Source of the DNA: Hymenobacter lucidus
Lineage (GTDB): Bacteria > Bacteroidota > Bacteroidia > Cytophagales > Hymenobacteraceae
DNA length: 64,000 nucleotides
Direction: 5' to 3'
Assembly: GCF_020447265.1 (NCBI RefSeq)
Contig: NZ_JAJADR010000004.1
Span: 124,001 to 188,000, forward strand
A program made the position numbers and the translations under genes. Below, piece by piece: positions 35,275-43,393 of this stretch. The stretch's first letter is position 1. Every line of letters starts with the position of its first letter. The notes under the pieces were generated by a model. The model was given only the letters and a program-made list of their open reading frames with translations, had not been told where the DNA came from and ran no database searches.

Positions 35275-36864
35275 TTACCGCTCTACAGCCACCAACCGGG
35301 AACTGACGCGGCCGCCTTCCTGCACGTGGCAATAGTAAGCTCCCGCCGCCAGATCGGCTACGGGCAGGCTAAGGCGCTGCAGGCCGCGCGGCAGCCGCCG
35401 GTCCAGCAGGCGGCGCACCTCGCGGCCCATCGTGTCGAATACCAGCACCTGTACGTGCCCGCCTTCGGCCTCAAATTCTACCGTGGCCTGCTCCCGCACC
35501 GGGTTGGGGTACACTGCAAAGCCCTTCACGCCCATATCGGAGGCCGTGGCCACACCGGTAGCCACGCCCGGCCGCAATACCGGCACGTACGGAAACGACG
35601 CGCCGGCGTGAGGCAACAGGGCATTTATCGTGGCCTGGGGCACCCGGAACCAGTCCAGGAGCAGGCTGCCGTAGATGGCCCGGAAATCGAACTGCATCGG
35701 CACGTTGTCGTTTACGCCGGCATTGGCGGGCAGCACCGGGTTGGTGCCGTGAATAATCGGGTTGACGCTGCTGCCAAAAACGATAAGCGGAGCCGCCGCG
35801 CCGTGGTCGGTGCCGAGGCTGGAATTGGCTTTGATGCGGCGGCCGAATTCAGAGAAGGTCATACCCACCACGCGGTCCTGCACCTGCAGGCGGCTCAGGT
35901 CGTCGAGAAAAGCTTCCAGGGCCTGCGAAATTTTGCCCAGCAGCGTGGCGTGGGTGCCGGTGGCGGTGCTGCCCGTGGCCGACACCTGCCCGGCGTGGGT
36001 ATCGAAGCCGCCCAGGTTGCACACGTACAGGCGCGTCTGCAGGCCGCCGGCTACCAGCTGCGCCACTATTTTGAGCTGGTCGGCCAGGCTGTTCTGACCG
36101 GCCGTGGGGTAGAGCGGGGAAAGGTTACGGGCCTTGTCAGCCGCCGCTTTTATCGACGTGTTGTAGACCTGGGTTTGCTGCACCACCTGCCGGATAAAGG
36201 TCAGCTCGTGGCCGGCGGGTGTGTTGGGCGCCGTGTCTACACCGCCCGTAAGCAGTTGGTAGAAGGAGGCCGTGCTGGCAATGGCCATGCCCATGTTCAC
36301 GCTGGGGCCCTGCACGCAGTTACTCACCACCGAGCCGATGCTGATGGCCAGCGGGTCGGGACTTTGGGCATTGGGGTAGCCGGTCGGGAAGTTTGGGTAT
36401 TCGCCGTCGAGGTAGCGCCCGGCCCAGCCCGAGGTGATGGTCACGTTGGAGTCGGAAGCCGAGGTCCAGATGTCGGTGGCGCGGAAGTGGCTAAAGTTGG
36501 GGTTGGGATACCCTACGCTCTGCACCACCCCGATTTTAGCGTTGTCGTACAGGTTTTTGAGGCCCGTCATGGCCGGGTGAATGCCGGTAGCCGTGCTCAG
36601 ACGCAGCACCTGGGCTTCGGGAATGGCAATGCTGCTGCGGGCATTCATCAGAGCCGGGTATTGGTCGAGCGGAATCACCATGTTAAGCCCGTCGTTGCCG
36701 CCATTGAGCTGAATAAGCACCAGTACCCGGTCGGTTTGGGTGGCCGCGTTGGTGAGGGCCGCCAGCTCGGGCGAGTAGCCGTAGGCCCCGATGGGGAAGC
36801 CGCCCAGCAATGCCGGCAGCACCGAAGCCGCCGCCGTAGTCTGGAGAAAGTCTCTGCGTTTCAT
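35275..36864 (-). CDS. DUF1501 protein with Tat signal and T9SS sorting domain
   Basis: About 529 residues; ATG 36864 gives the tight Tat leader MKRRDFLQTTAAASVLP, and an ATG two codons earlier is possible. The DUF1501 fold, related to alkaline phosphatase/sulfatase, shows VLIQLNGGNDGLNMVIPL near the N-terminus and EFGRRIKANSSLGTDHGAA near residue 350. The last ~80 residues are a T9SS type A domain (FAVYPNPVREQATVEF ... AAGAYYCHV). It is probably exported folded and then displayed at the surface. It is co-transcribed with the DUF1800 gene, the usual partner in Bacteroidota; the biochemical role is unknown. Confidence 0.9.
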   Translation of the reverse strand: MKRRDFLQTTAAASVLPALLGGFPIGAYGYSPELAALTNAATQTDRVLVLIQLNGGNDGLNMVIPLDQYPALMNARSSIAIPEAQVLRLSTATGIHPAMTGLKNLYDNAKIGVVQSVGYPNPNFSHFRATDIWTSASDSNVTITSGWAGRYLDGEYPNFPTGYPNAQSPDPLAISIGSVVSNCVQGPSVNMGMAIASTASFYQLLTGGVDTAPNTPAGHELTFIRQVVQQTQVYNTSIKAAADKARNLSPLYPTAGQNSLADQLKIVAQLVAGGLQTRLYVCNLGGFDTHAGQVSATGSTATGTHATLLGKISQALEAFLDDLSRLQVQDRVVGMTFSEFGRRIKANSSLGTDHGAAAPLIVFGSSVNPIIHGTNPVLPANAGVNDNVPMQFDFRAIYGSLLLDWFRVPQATINALLPHAGASFPYVPVLRPGVATGVATASDMGVKGFAVYPNPVREQATVEFEAEGGHVQVLVFDTMGREVRRLLDRRLPRGLQRLSLPVADLAAGAYYCHVQEGGRVSSRLVAVER

Positions 36865-36878
36865 GGGCAAAAGGTGGA

Positions 36879-36991
36879 CTTGTGAATTGGTGAAGTTGTG
36901 AATTGGTGAAAAAAGGAGGTTAAGGTTGCTCTAGCGCGGTTTTGCGCTACTGGAACGACAACTCACAACTTCACCCTTCACAAATTCACCT
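36879..36991 (-). repeat. Inverted octamer arrays between DUF1800 and DUF1501 genes
   Basis: Directly after the DUF1800 TAA the minus strand reads GGTGAATTTGTGAAGGGTGAAGTTGTGAGT (36990-36961, quoted in pieces of period 8). The opposite arm, plus-strand GTGAATTG-GTGAAGTT-GTGAATTG-GTGAA, is at 36882-36911. Between them lies a small hairpin TAGCGC/GCGCTA (36932-36949). The arms can pair into a long stem separating the two cistrons. Confidence 0.7.
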
Positions 36992-38713
36992 TTAACTCAA
37001 ATGATATTCGGCCAAGCCCATCATGGTGCGCAGCAGCGACTGTAGCTTGGTATTCACGGCGGTTCTCTTGGCCGTATTGGTCGGGTTGGCCAGGTACTGC
37101 GTCCACTCGTCGGTCCACTCAAAATCGGGCAGGCCGGGCAGCAGCACGTCGTTCAGGAAGGTGAGCTGCGCGGGCGTCAACTGAATCGGGAACAGCAGTC
37201 GGGCCAGCTCGCCAATTAGCAGATTCGGGTCCTGGGCCGTGGCCGAGGGTAGGCTTTGCACCAGGGCCAGCGCATCGATATTGATTTTAAAGCTGTTGCG
37301 CGTGTAGCCCGTCGTGCTGATCATCAGGTCCGTAAACTGGTTGCGGCGGGGCAGCGTCACGGCGTTTATCCACATTTCGTAGTACTGTGGCGTCTGCCAA
37401 TAAGCCGGCCAGCCTGCCACGTTGGGCGGGTCGCCTACCAGCTGCTGTTGCAGGTTGGTCAGGCTGTTCAGGTAGTCCCACATGCCATACTGGGCCACGG
37501 CATTAGTAGCGGGCGGAAACGTAATCTGCAGCTGGCGGCCCACCGTGAGCGTGAAGTCCAGCGGACTTTTGATGAGGCAGCCCATGTTCACGGCATCGTA
37601 GAAATGCTCACTCAGCAGCAGGGTGCGCAGCACCGGCGCCACGTTGTAGCCATTCTGAATCAGAAGCTGGGCCAGCGGCTCGATGACGTTCTGCTCGGTA
37701 GTAGCGTCGATAACGTAGTACACAAACCAGCGGTAGAGCTTGCGTACCAGAAACCGCGCCGTTTCGGGCTGGCTGAATATCAAATCGATAAGCGTTTTGT
37801 ATTCCTGGTCGCCGCCGTTGGTGATGGTGCCGTTGCCGAAAGCCGCCGAAAAAACCTTGGTGCCGGTGTCGTGGCGCGAGGCGGTGTAATAGCTGTTGAT
37901 GTTGGCCTGATTGTCGCGCCAGCCGGTTAGCACCCGGGCGGCGGCCTGCACGTCGGCTTCCGTGTAGTTGGTGTAGTTGCCGGGGCCAATCAGCGGGCCT
38001 TTGCCCACCGTAAAGAGCTCGAGCAGCTCCCGGCCGTAGTTTTCGTTGGGGGCCGCAGCCGTGCTCTGGTTGCCGTTCAGGTAGCGCAGCATGGCCGCAT
38101 TCACCGTCACATCCTTGGCCAGCTGCTTGATATTGCCCAGTGCGTGCTGCCGCAGCAGTGCCGCGTACTGGTAGGCGTGGCGGGCGTCGTTGATGTCGCC
38201 AAACTCAATGACGAAGTGGTTGTGCCAGAACAGCGTCATCTTCTCCGTCAGCGACAGGCTCTGGGTCAGCATCTGGCCCAGCCACCACGACCGGAGCGAC
38301 GTGCGCCGCGCACTCTCAACGTTCTGGTCGAAGGCCTGCGTCACCCAGGTTTGCCCGATGGCCACGCTGGTATCCGTCGCCGATACGTTCACGGGCGGCG
38401 CCGGAGTGGGCGGCACCGTCAGCAGGTCATTCACTACCTGCGCGGGCGTGCGGCCGGCCGCTGTCAGAATCTCGGCACGGGTGGGGCCGAACAGCGTGCG
38501 GCGCAGCAGGTGCGCGGCCTGGTCGAAGCCCCAGGCGCCGGTGTAGGGCGCAATGCCCGCCGTGGAGCGGGCCGTGCTAGGCAGGGCTGTGTTGGCAAAG
38601 CGGCTCACAGTTTCCGGCTCCGTCGGCGGGTCGGGGGCAATATGCTCCATCACCACCGTGGCCGGTGCCGTCACAACCGCCGAATTTTTACGGAGAAAGG
38701 CTCTTCTGTCCAT
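36992..38713 (-). CDS. DUF1800 protein with Tat-type leader
   Basis: 573 residues. The leader MDRRAFLRKNSAVV fits a twin-arginine signal (RRAFLRK). DUF1800 hallmarks include AAHLLRRTLFGPTRAEI, a central MTLFWHNHFV metal-like patch and NYGRELLELFTVG. DUF1800 and DUF1501 genes are almost always paired and exported; their joint function is not known. It is the first gene of the two-gene unit, with the partner 127 bases downstream beyond the octamer arrays. Confidence 0.9.
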   Translation of the reverse strand: MDRRAFLRKNSAVVTAPATVVMEHIAPDPPTEPETVSRFANTALPSTARSTAGIAPYTGAWGFDQAAHLLRRTLFGPTRAEILTAAGRTPAQVVNDLLTVPPTPAPPVNVSATDTSVAIGQTWVTQAFDQNVESARRTSLRSWWLGQMLTQSLSLTEKMTLFWHNHFVIEFGDINDARHAYQYAALLRQHALGNIKQLAKDVTVNAAMLRYLNGNQSTAAAPNENYGRELLELFTVGKGPLIGPGNYTNYTEADVQAAARVLTGWRDNQANINSYYTASRHDTGTKVFSAAFGNGTITNGGDQEYKTLIDLIFSQPETARFLVRKLYRWFVYYVIDATTEQNVIEPLAQLLIQNGYNVAPVLRTLLLSEHFYDAVNMGCLIKSPLDFTLTVGRQLQITFPPATNAVAQYGMWDYLNSLTNLQQQLVGDPPNVAGWPAYWQTPQYYEMWINAVTLPRRNQFTDLMISTTGYTRNSFKINIDALALVQSLPSATAQDPNLLIGELARLLFPIQLTPAQLTFLNDVLLPGLPDFEWTDEWTQYLANPTNTAKRTAVNTKLQSLLRTMMGLAEYHLS

Positions 38714-38944
38714 GCGTGGTGGGTTTGGGAGGCGGTAGAAAAGGTCGAATAAGTCTTTCTAAAGTAAGCTATTAGCGCGGCGTTAGCTAACAGAACGGGC
38801 AATGGACTATAGAAAATAGAGAAAGTTTAATGCACTTCCCCAACTGCTGATAATTAATCTTTGCTCGGTCCCAATAGGGCCCACTAGACTGGCCGACAGA
38901 CTGCTGCCAACCCATAATTCCAGTTGGCTGCCTGCCTGGCACAA

Positions 38945-38976
38945 AAAAAGCCCCGCTGGGGGAGCGGGGCTTTTTC
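38945..38976 (-). terminator. Terminator of the protease gene
   Basis: AAAAAGCCCCGCT (38945-38957) with AGCGGGGCTTTTT (38963-38975), 5-base G loop; symmetric, with T tracts on both strands. Confidence 0.8.
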
Positions 38977-38998
38977 TGGTTTTGAAGTGAGCAGCGGT

Positions 38999-40162
38999 CT
39001 ATTCGTAGACCTTGACCACAAACACGTAGTCTTGGAGCTTGCGGATCTGCTGGCGGCGCGTGGTGCCCGACATCTGGTTGGTGCGGGGCATGTTGTAGGG
39101 CTGGGCCGTGCCCGCCGCCGACAACGAATCGACCAGGCGCATCAGGTACGACGACTTGGTGGCGAAAGCCGCGCTCTGCATATCCATCTGCCTGCCGCTG
39201 ATGATACCAATCAGGTTGCCCCGGTCGTCGAGCAGCGGGCCGCCGCTGTTGCCGGGGTTCACCGGAATCGAAATCTGGTAGAAGGCAGTGTCGCCTTCGA
39301 AGCCCGAGCGGGCACTCAGCGAGCCTTCGCCAAACACCACGTCTTCGCGCGGGTAGCCCAGCGTGAAGACCTTCTCGCCCAGGTCGGCCGTGCCGCGCTT
39401 GAAAGAGTAGGGCAGGCGGCCGAAACCGTTGAACTTCTGGTCCTTAATGCGCAGAATGGCTAGGTCGTGGGCTACGTCGGTAAACACGGGCTCAGCGCGG
39501 TAGCGCTGCCGGTCGCGGCTTTCAATCAGCAGCGAGTCGGCACCCTGAATAACATGGTAGCTGGTAACCAAGTAGCCGTCGGCGGTGAGAGCGAAGCCGG
39601 TACCGCTGAACTTGCCGGGGTTGGTCTCAATCTCAGTTTTACCGCCGTCAATCTGATTGATGGCGCGGTTCATAGCCTTTTGGGTACGCTTAATGCGCTC
39701 TACCTCGCGGCGCAGCACCGTGTAGCCGTACAACGAAGGCTGCTGCTGGGCCGCCCGCCACCATTCGAGGCCGAGCAGCGTGGCAAACACGGCCATTACG
39801 GCTACCGAAGCCGCTACCATAGCGGTTGCGCGGTGGGCGCCCCAGAACTCGCGCAGCTTGCGCTCCACGGGCGAGATATACAGCTGCGGCATCGTGGGGT
39901 GGCCCGTTTCCAGGGTTTCGCCATCGAGGCGCACGGCTTGCTCCGCGTCCATATCGGCCTGAATAGCGTGGAGCTTGCGGCGGGTAGCCAGCCGCTCGCC
40001 GTAGCCGTGCAGGGTGCTGGTGAGCTGGGTGAAGTCGGCGAAATTCTGGGCAAAGTTAGGGTCGGCCGCCAGGCGGCGCTCCAGGTCGGCGCGCTCCGGG
40101 GCCGTAAGCCCACCCGTGCGGTAGGCTTCAAACAAAGCGTAATAGTCAGCTTCCGTTTTCAT
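38999..40162 (-). CDS. Membrane-anchored trypsin-like serine protease, fused to anti-sigma-like N-terminus
   Basis: 387 residues. Residues ~1-110 are cytoplasmic and helical (YYALFEAYRTGGLTAPERAD, LERRLAADPNFAQNF), the layout of Bacteroidota anti-sigma regulators. A TM helix covers ~113-133. The outer ~245 residues are a DegP-like chymotrypsin fold with an intact triad: His ~203 (TSYHVIQGAD), Asp ~233 (AHDLAILRI) and Ser ~306 (NPGNSGGPL). No PDZ domain is present. It lies 42 bases downstream of an ECF sigma gene, so it may sense envelope stress and control that sigma factor. Confidence 0.85.
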   Translation of the reverse strand: MKTEADYYALFEAYRTGGLTAPERADLERRLAADPNFAQNFADFTQLTSTLHGYGERLATRRKLHAIQADMDAEQAVRLDGETLETGHPTMPQLYISPVERKLREFWGAHRATAMVAASVAVMAVFATLLGLEWWRAAQQQPSLYGYTVLRREVERIKRTQKAMNRAINQIDGGKTEIETNPGKFSGTGFALTADGYLVTSYHVIQGADSLLIESRDRQRYRAEPVFTDVAHDLAILRIKDQKFNGFGRLPYSFKRGTADLGEKVFTLGYPREDVVFGEGSLSARSGFEGDTAFYQISIPVNPGNSGGPLLDDRGNLIGIISGRQMDMQSAAFATKSSYLMRLVDSLSAAGTAQPYNMPRTNQMSGTTRRQQIRKLQDYVFVVKVYE

Positions 40163-40204
40163 AGTCTTATGCAGAGTGGGTGCTCTGCCGGATAAGCACG
40201 CCGG

Positions 40205-40792
40205 CTAAAACGATTCTTCTTCCTTGTAATGGGCGAAAAACAGCTTTTTCAGGCGCACCAGGCACTTGTATTTTTGATTCTTAGCATTGTCGGCATTGGT
40301 GTAGCCAAACTCCGCCGTAAGCTGCTGCATAGATTTATCCAGCAGGTAAAAACCTTCCAAAAGCGAGCGGCAAGGCTCCCCCACGAGTTCCAGGGCCTCA
40401 CTCATGGTCGCGAAGCGCTTATCGCGCTCCTCAGCCAGTGCCAGGTCGGCCTCGGCCCCGGTTTCGAGGTAGGGTTCGTGGTCGTCGAGGCGGCCGCCGA
40501 AGCGGGTTTTCTCGGCGAGGCGCTTTAGCCACAGGCGGCGACACACGGCGTAGAGGTAGGTTTTGATCTGGCAGCTCAGCTCCAACGAGCCTTCGCGCAC
40601 CTTCTCATAAAACACCATCACGCCCTCCTGATACACATCTTTGGCCTCGTCTTCGGTTCCACTATTCTGCAGAACGTAGTGCAGGACCATAGGCAAGTGC
40701 AAGCGGTAGAGCTGTGCCAGCGCCCGGTCGTCGCCGTGGCGGATGGCCGCCACGAACTCTTCATCGGTGTAGGAAGGACTGCCCTTACCCAT
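40205..40792 (-). CDS. ECF-type RNA polymerase sigma factor
   Basis: 195 residues. Region 2 is at about 22-90 (EDEAKDVYQEGVMVFYEKV; IKTYLYAVCRRLWLKRL). Region 4 is at about 135-190 and less conserved (MQQLTAEFGYTNADNAKNQKYKCLVRLK). It directs core polymerase to a dedicated promoter set. It is the first gene of the sigma/protease unit. A perfect 9-bp dyad lies 34 bases upstream in the divergent spacer and could be its own target. Confidence 0.9.
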   Translation of the reverse strand: MGKGSPSYTDEEFVAAIRHGDDRALAQLYRLHLPMVLHYVLQNSGTEDEAKDVYQEGVMVFYEKVREGSLELSCQIKTYLYAVCRRLWLKRLAEKTRFGGRLDDHEPYLETGAEADLALAEERDKRFATMSEALELVGEPCRSLLEGFYLLDKSMQQLTAEFGYTNADNAKNQKYKCLVRLKKLFFAHYKEEESF

Positions 40793-40825
40793 TCGCTTTG
40801 TCGGTTAATACAATACAGGGCCTTT

Positions 40826-40864
40826 GGTAACCCGAAAAAATTATTTTTTCCATAGCGGGTTACC
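40826..40864. promoter_or_regulatory. Dyad GGTAACCCG / CGGGTTACC in the divergent sigma-lipoprotein spacer
   Basis: GGTAACCCG (40826-40834) and CGGGTTACC (40856-40864) are a perfect inverted repeat with a 21-base, A/T-rich spacer. Each strand therefore carries GGTAACC upstream of one of the two divergent genes, as expected for a shared ECF -35 element or an operator. Confidence 0.45.
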
Positions 40865-40926
40865 TTCTTACAAAGACGGTATGAAGGAAGTTTTTCAGAC
40901 TAAATTTTTTCAAACGTACTACCAAA

Positions 40927-41166
40927 ATGAAGAATCTCCTGAAGGTTTCTGCCCTGGCTCTCGTATTCGCTACCACGCTTGCTTCGTGCGAGACGAAAAC
41001 GGCTGAAACCACCGAAACCACTACGGTTGAAGCTCCTGCTACGGACGCTACCACTACGACCACTACGGATTCGGCTTCTACCACGACCGTAACCGCTGAC
41101 TCGGCTGCTGCTCCTGCTGCTACCACCGAGGCTTCGACCACGACGACCACGACTGAGACGAAGTAA
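40927..41166 (+). CDS. Thr/Ala-rich small lipoprotein
   Basis: 79 residues. Lipoprotein signal with lipobox LASC (Cys ~21). The mature part is almost entirely Thr, Ala, Ser and Glu (TTTTTTDSASTTTVTADSAA), so it is disordered and possibly O-glycosylated (Bacteroidota glycosylate D-S/T-A/L/V-type sites; DSA and DAT occur here). It is divergent from the ECF sigma gene and may be one of its targets. Confidence 0.75.
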   Translation: MKNLLKVSALALVFATTLASCETKTAETTETTTVEAPATDATTTTTTDSASTTTVTADSAAAPAATTEASTTTTTTETK

Positions 41167-41199
41167 TTACGCGCCGGCTATTAGCCGGCTTGTAGCTGC

Positions 41200-41237
41200 A
41201 AACGGCCCGATTTTCCACCTGGAAAGTCGGGCCGTTT
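41200..41237 (+). terminator. Terminator of the lipoprotein gene
   Basis: AAACGGCCCGA (41200-41210) with TCGGGCCGTTT (41227-41237), and an inner TTTTCC/GGAAAG stem. Confidence 0.75.
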
Positions 41238-41302
41238 CTGTTGGAGTAAATCAAGAGTGAAAAAAAATAAGTGGTACACAGATTAAATATTTAGTTTTTT
41301 TA

Positions 41303-41557
41303 ATGCAATATTTGTATCCTTCATTTTTCTCAAGCTATTATCTATCAGCCTTGTCCGACTATAGTATCCACGGCACTGCCCAGCCTGCCCTTTCCGAAAC
41401 TCCGGACCTAGGGACTGATAAAGCACTGCCCGCGTCGCCAGATCATCCCGACTTGGAAGCCGCAGCGGCAAGCGCAGCAGTGTTTGCCGTCGGCGAATAT
41501 CTGGTGGGGGATGCCGAAGATACTTTGCTGAACGGCCATCCGGATATTCGGTATTAG
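41303..41557 (+). CDS. Possible small orphan protein
   Basis: 84 codons in the 345-base gap between the lipoprotein terminator and the next gene. The C-terminal half (PASPDHPDLEAAAASAAVFA) has protein-like composition and gene-like third positions; the first 20 codons do not. No signal peptide, family or promoter is recognised. It may be a remnant. The opposite strand also has an open frame here but with a less plausible product. Confidence 0.3.
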   Translation: MQYLYPSFFSSYYLSALSDYSIHGTAQPALSETPDLGTDKALPASPDHPDLEAAAASAAVFAVGEYLVGDAEDTLLNGHPDIRY

Positions 41558-41582
41558 CTTCAGTATCAGTCATCAGGCAGGC

Positions 41583-43382
41583 TCAGAGCTTTTCTTCGAG
41601 CCACAGAAAGCCCGCCGTCAGCAAGAATAACCCGAAAAACCAAGCGGCCGGATATGGCAGGCTGGTTGCTGCCTCGGAAGAAGATGTATTGGCTGAAGCG
41701 CGGTGCCGATAATTCTGTGCTGCTTGCTGCCGTCGCCGTTGTTCGGGTGCCAGCCAGTGGTGCGCCCCAAAAACGTAGAACGAATAAGGTAGCTGGCCCT
41801 TAAGCTGCACTTGGTGCCAGCCCGCACCAGCCGGCCAAAACACCCCAGATTGCCACTCGGACAGCAGCGCCGCCTGTGCTAAGGCCAGCGGAACCGATGC
41901 AGCACCCTGTAGCCCTGCCACTGTAGGCTGCTGATCCGGACTTACACTGGAGGTAAGTAGCAACGCTACTGGATCGTGGGCCCGGGGCCAAGCTGATACT
42001 ACCTGCCATTGCGTTGAGGTAGGCAAAGGCCGGGCCGCGGCGCGCAGCAATGTGCTCCAGTAGGTAGCATAGGTGTTTCCATCACCCTGTAACACCCACG
42101 GATAAGTTTGGGGCAGCACCGATACGGTAACACTACCAAGGCCGAAGCGCTGGGTAGCTACTACTGCCTGCCGCTGCCTATTGGTAACTAGAGGACGGGC
42201 CGGGGCCGCGAGGCGCAGTGTAGCGGGAATCAGTGTGGTGGCTGAGCTAGTAGATTCGGGCCAGCGGATAGGTTGGGAACGGGCGGCGGCAGTAGGACGA
42301 GGTACTACGGTAAAGCCAGCGCGGCTGGGCAGGGCGCGCGGCAGGGTTGTGGGTTCGGCCAGCAGAATCAGCCCCAGCCCGTTAGTGCGGACCGACTCGC
42401 GCAATACCTGGACTTCGAAAGAGGAGAAGGCCGCTATTGTAGCAGCATCTGTTACCACCACATCGTAGTGGGCCAGGAGCGCAGAAGACACGCGGGTGAG
42501 GTCGTGGGCCGTTTGGTTGAGGAACTCGGTTTGCGCCAAGCCGCGGCTGAGGCCGGTGCGGAGGCCCACGCGGTGCTGCTGGGTGCCGAGGTAGTTTTTC
42601 AGCGCAGTAAACTCAAACGAAGCTGTACTGTTCAGCAGCAGCACTCGTAGCGGCCGGGCAGTGCTTACTTCCACCGGTACCGGCTCTGTAGCCAGCAAAT
42701 TACGGCCCTGGCGCGCTACGAGCTGGTACACGGCCAGGCTAGCCGTTTTGGGGAGGGTCTGGAGCCGGAAAGGGCCAGTGCCGGCTGGTAACCGCACCGA
42801 ATCGGCGGGGCGGCCGGCGCCGCGCAGGCTCAGCCACACCGGTTGGGCCGAGGCTGCCGTGAAGAAGCCCTCCACCACCAGGCGTTGCCCCACTTCCACC
42901 CGGCGGTTCCACCCAGCTTGTTGGAAGCCTCGCACCGCCGTGGGCCGATGCATAATAAGGCGCAACGGCCCGAGCTCGGGCAGCGCCGCTACGGGCAGCC
43001 CCCAACCCAGAAGGTGCAGCCGGCGCAGCTCCGGATACCGCTCGCGCAGCAACTGCAGGCTGTGCAGGCTGGGTGTATCGGCAGTGGTATTGCTGAAGCC
43101 GTAGCGCCAGAGCGTGGTGGCGGGCCCCAGTTTTCGGAGTAGCTGCCGCACACTATCGGTTTGGTAGCCAGGGGTAAGAACTATTATTTCGGAGCTGTTG
43201 GCGCTTACGGTACGCCGCGGCGGATATGCCAGCCACCACAAGGCCAGCACGGCCAGCCAGCCGGCCAGCAGGCGGGGCCAAAGCCGCTGCCGGTGGGGGC
43301 GGCGCACGGCGGCCAGCGTGAGGCCCCCGGCCAATAGCAGGCAGAGGACCAGGAAAAGATAGAAGACAGGCGGCTGAGGCAT
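41583..43382 (-). CDS. Large membrane protein, last gene of the MoxR/Bat unit
   Basis: 599 residues. Two TM helices at the N-terminus (about 5-25 and 37-52), one at the very end (AAWFFGLFLLTAGFLWL), and a ~500-residue outer part. Residues ~245-345 resemble a class I glutamine-amidotransferase-like/flavodoxin fold (LRVLLLNSTASFEFTALKNY, DVVVTDAATIAAF, RTNGLGLILLAEP) but lack a clear catalytic Cys. The architecture matches the membrane GATase-like proteins that accompany BatA and MoxR genes in Bacteroidota. It starts 11 bases after the DUF4175 gene ends. Confidence 0.72.
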   Translation of the reverse strand: MPQPPVFYLFLVLCLLLAGGLTLAAVRRPHRQRLWPRLLAGWLAVLALWWLAYPPRRTVSANSSEIIVLTPGYQTDSVRQLLRKLGPATTLWRYGFSNTTADTPSLHSLQLLRERYPELRRLHLLGWGLPVAALPELGPLRLIMHRPTAVRGFQQAGWNRRVEVGQRLVVEGFFTAASAQPVWLSLRGAGRPADSVRLPAGTGPFRLQTLPKTASLAVYQLVARQGRNLLATEPVPVEVSTARPLRVLLLNSTASFEFTALKNYLGTQQHRVGLRTGLSRGLAQTEFLNQTAHDLTRVSSALLAHYDVVVTDAATIAAFSSFEVQVLRESVRTNGLGLILLAEPTTLPRALPSRAGFTVVPRPTAAARSQPIRWPESTSSATTLIPATLRLAAPARPLVTNRQRQAVVATQRFGLGSVTVSVLPQTYPWVLQGDGNTYATYWSTLLRAAARPLPTSTQWQVVSAWPRAHDPVALLLTSSVSPDQQPTVAGLQGAASVPLALAQAALLSEWQSGVFWPAGAGWHQVQLKGQLPYSFYVFGAHHWLAPEQRRRQQAAQNYRHRASANTSSSEAATSLPYPAAWFFGLFLLTAGFLWLEEKL

Positions 43383-43393
43383 AGGCGAAAAAC

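Noticed and set aside
35326-36885. 519-codon plus-strand open frame over the DUF1501 gene
   Set aside because: Antisense shadow of a gene with a clear Tat leader and T9SS domain; the product has no recognisable motif.
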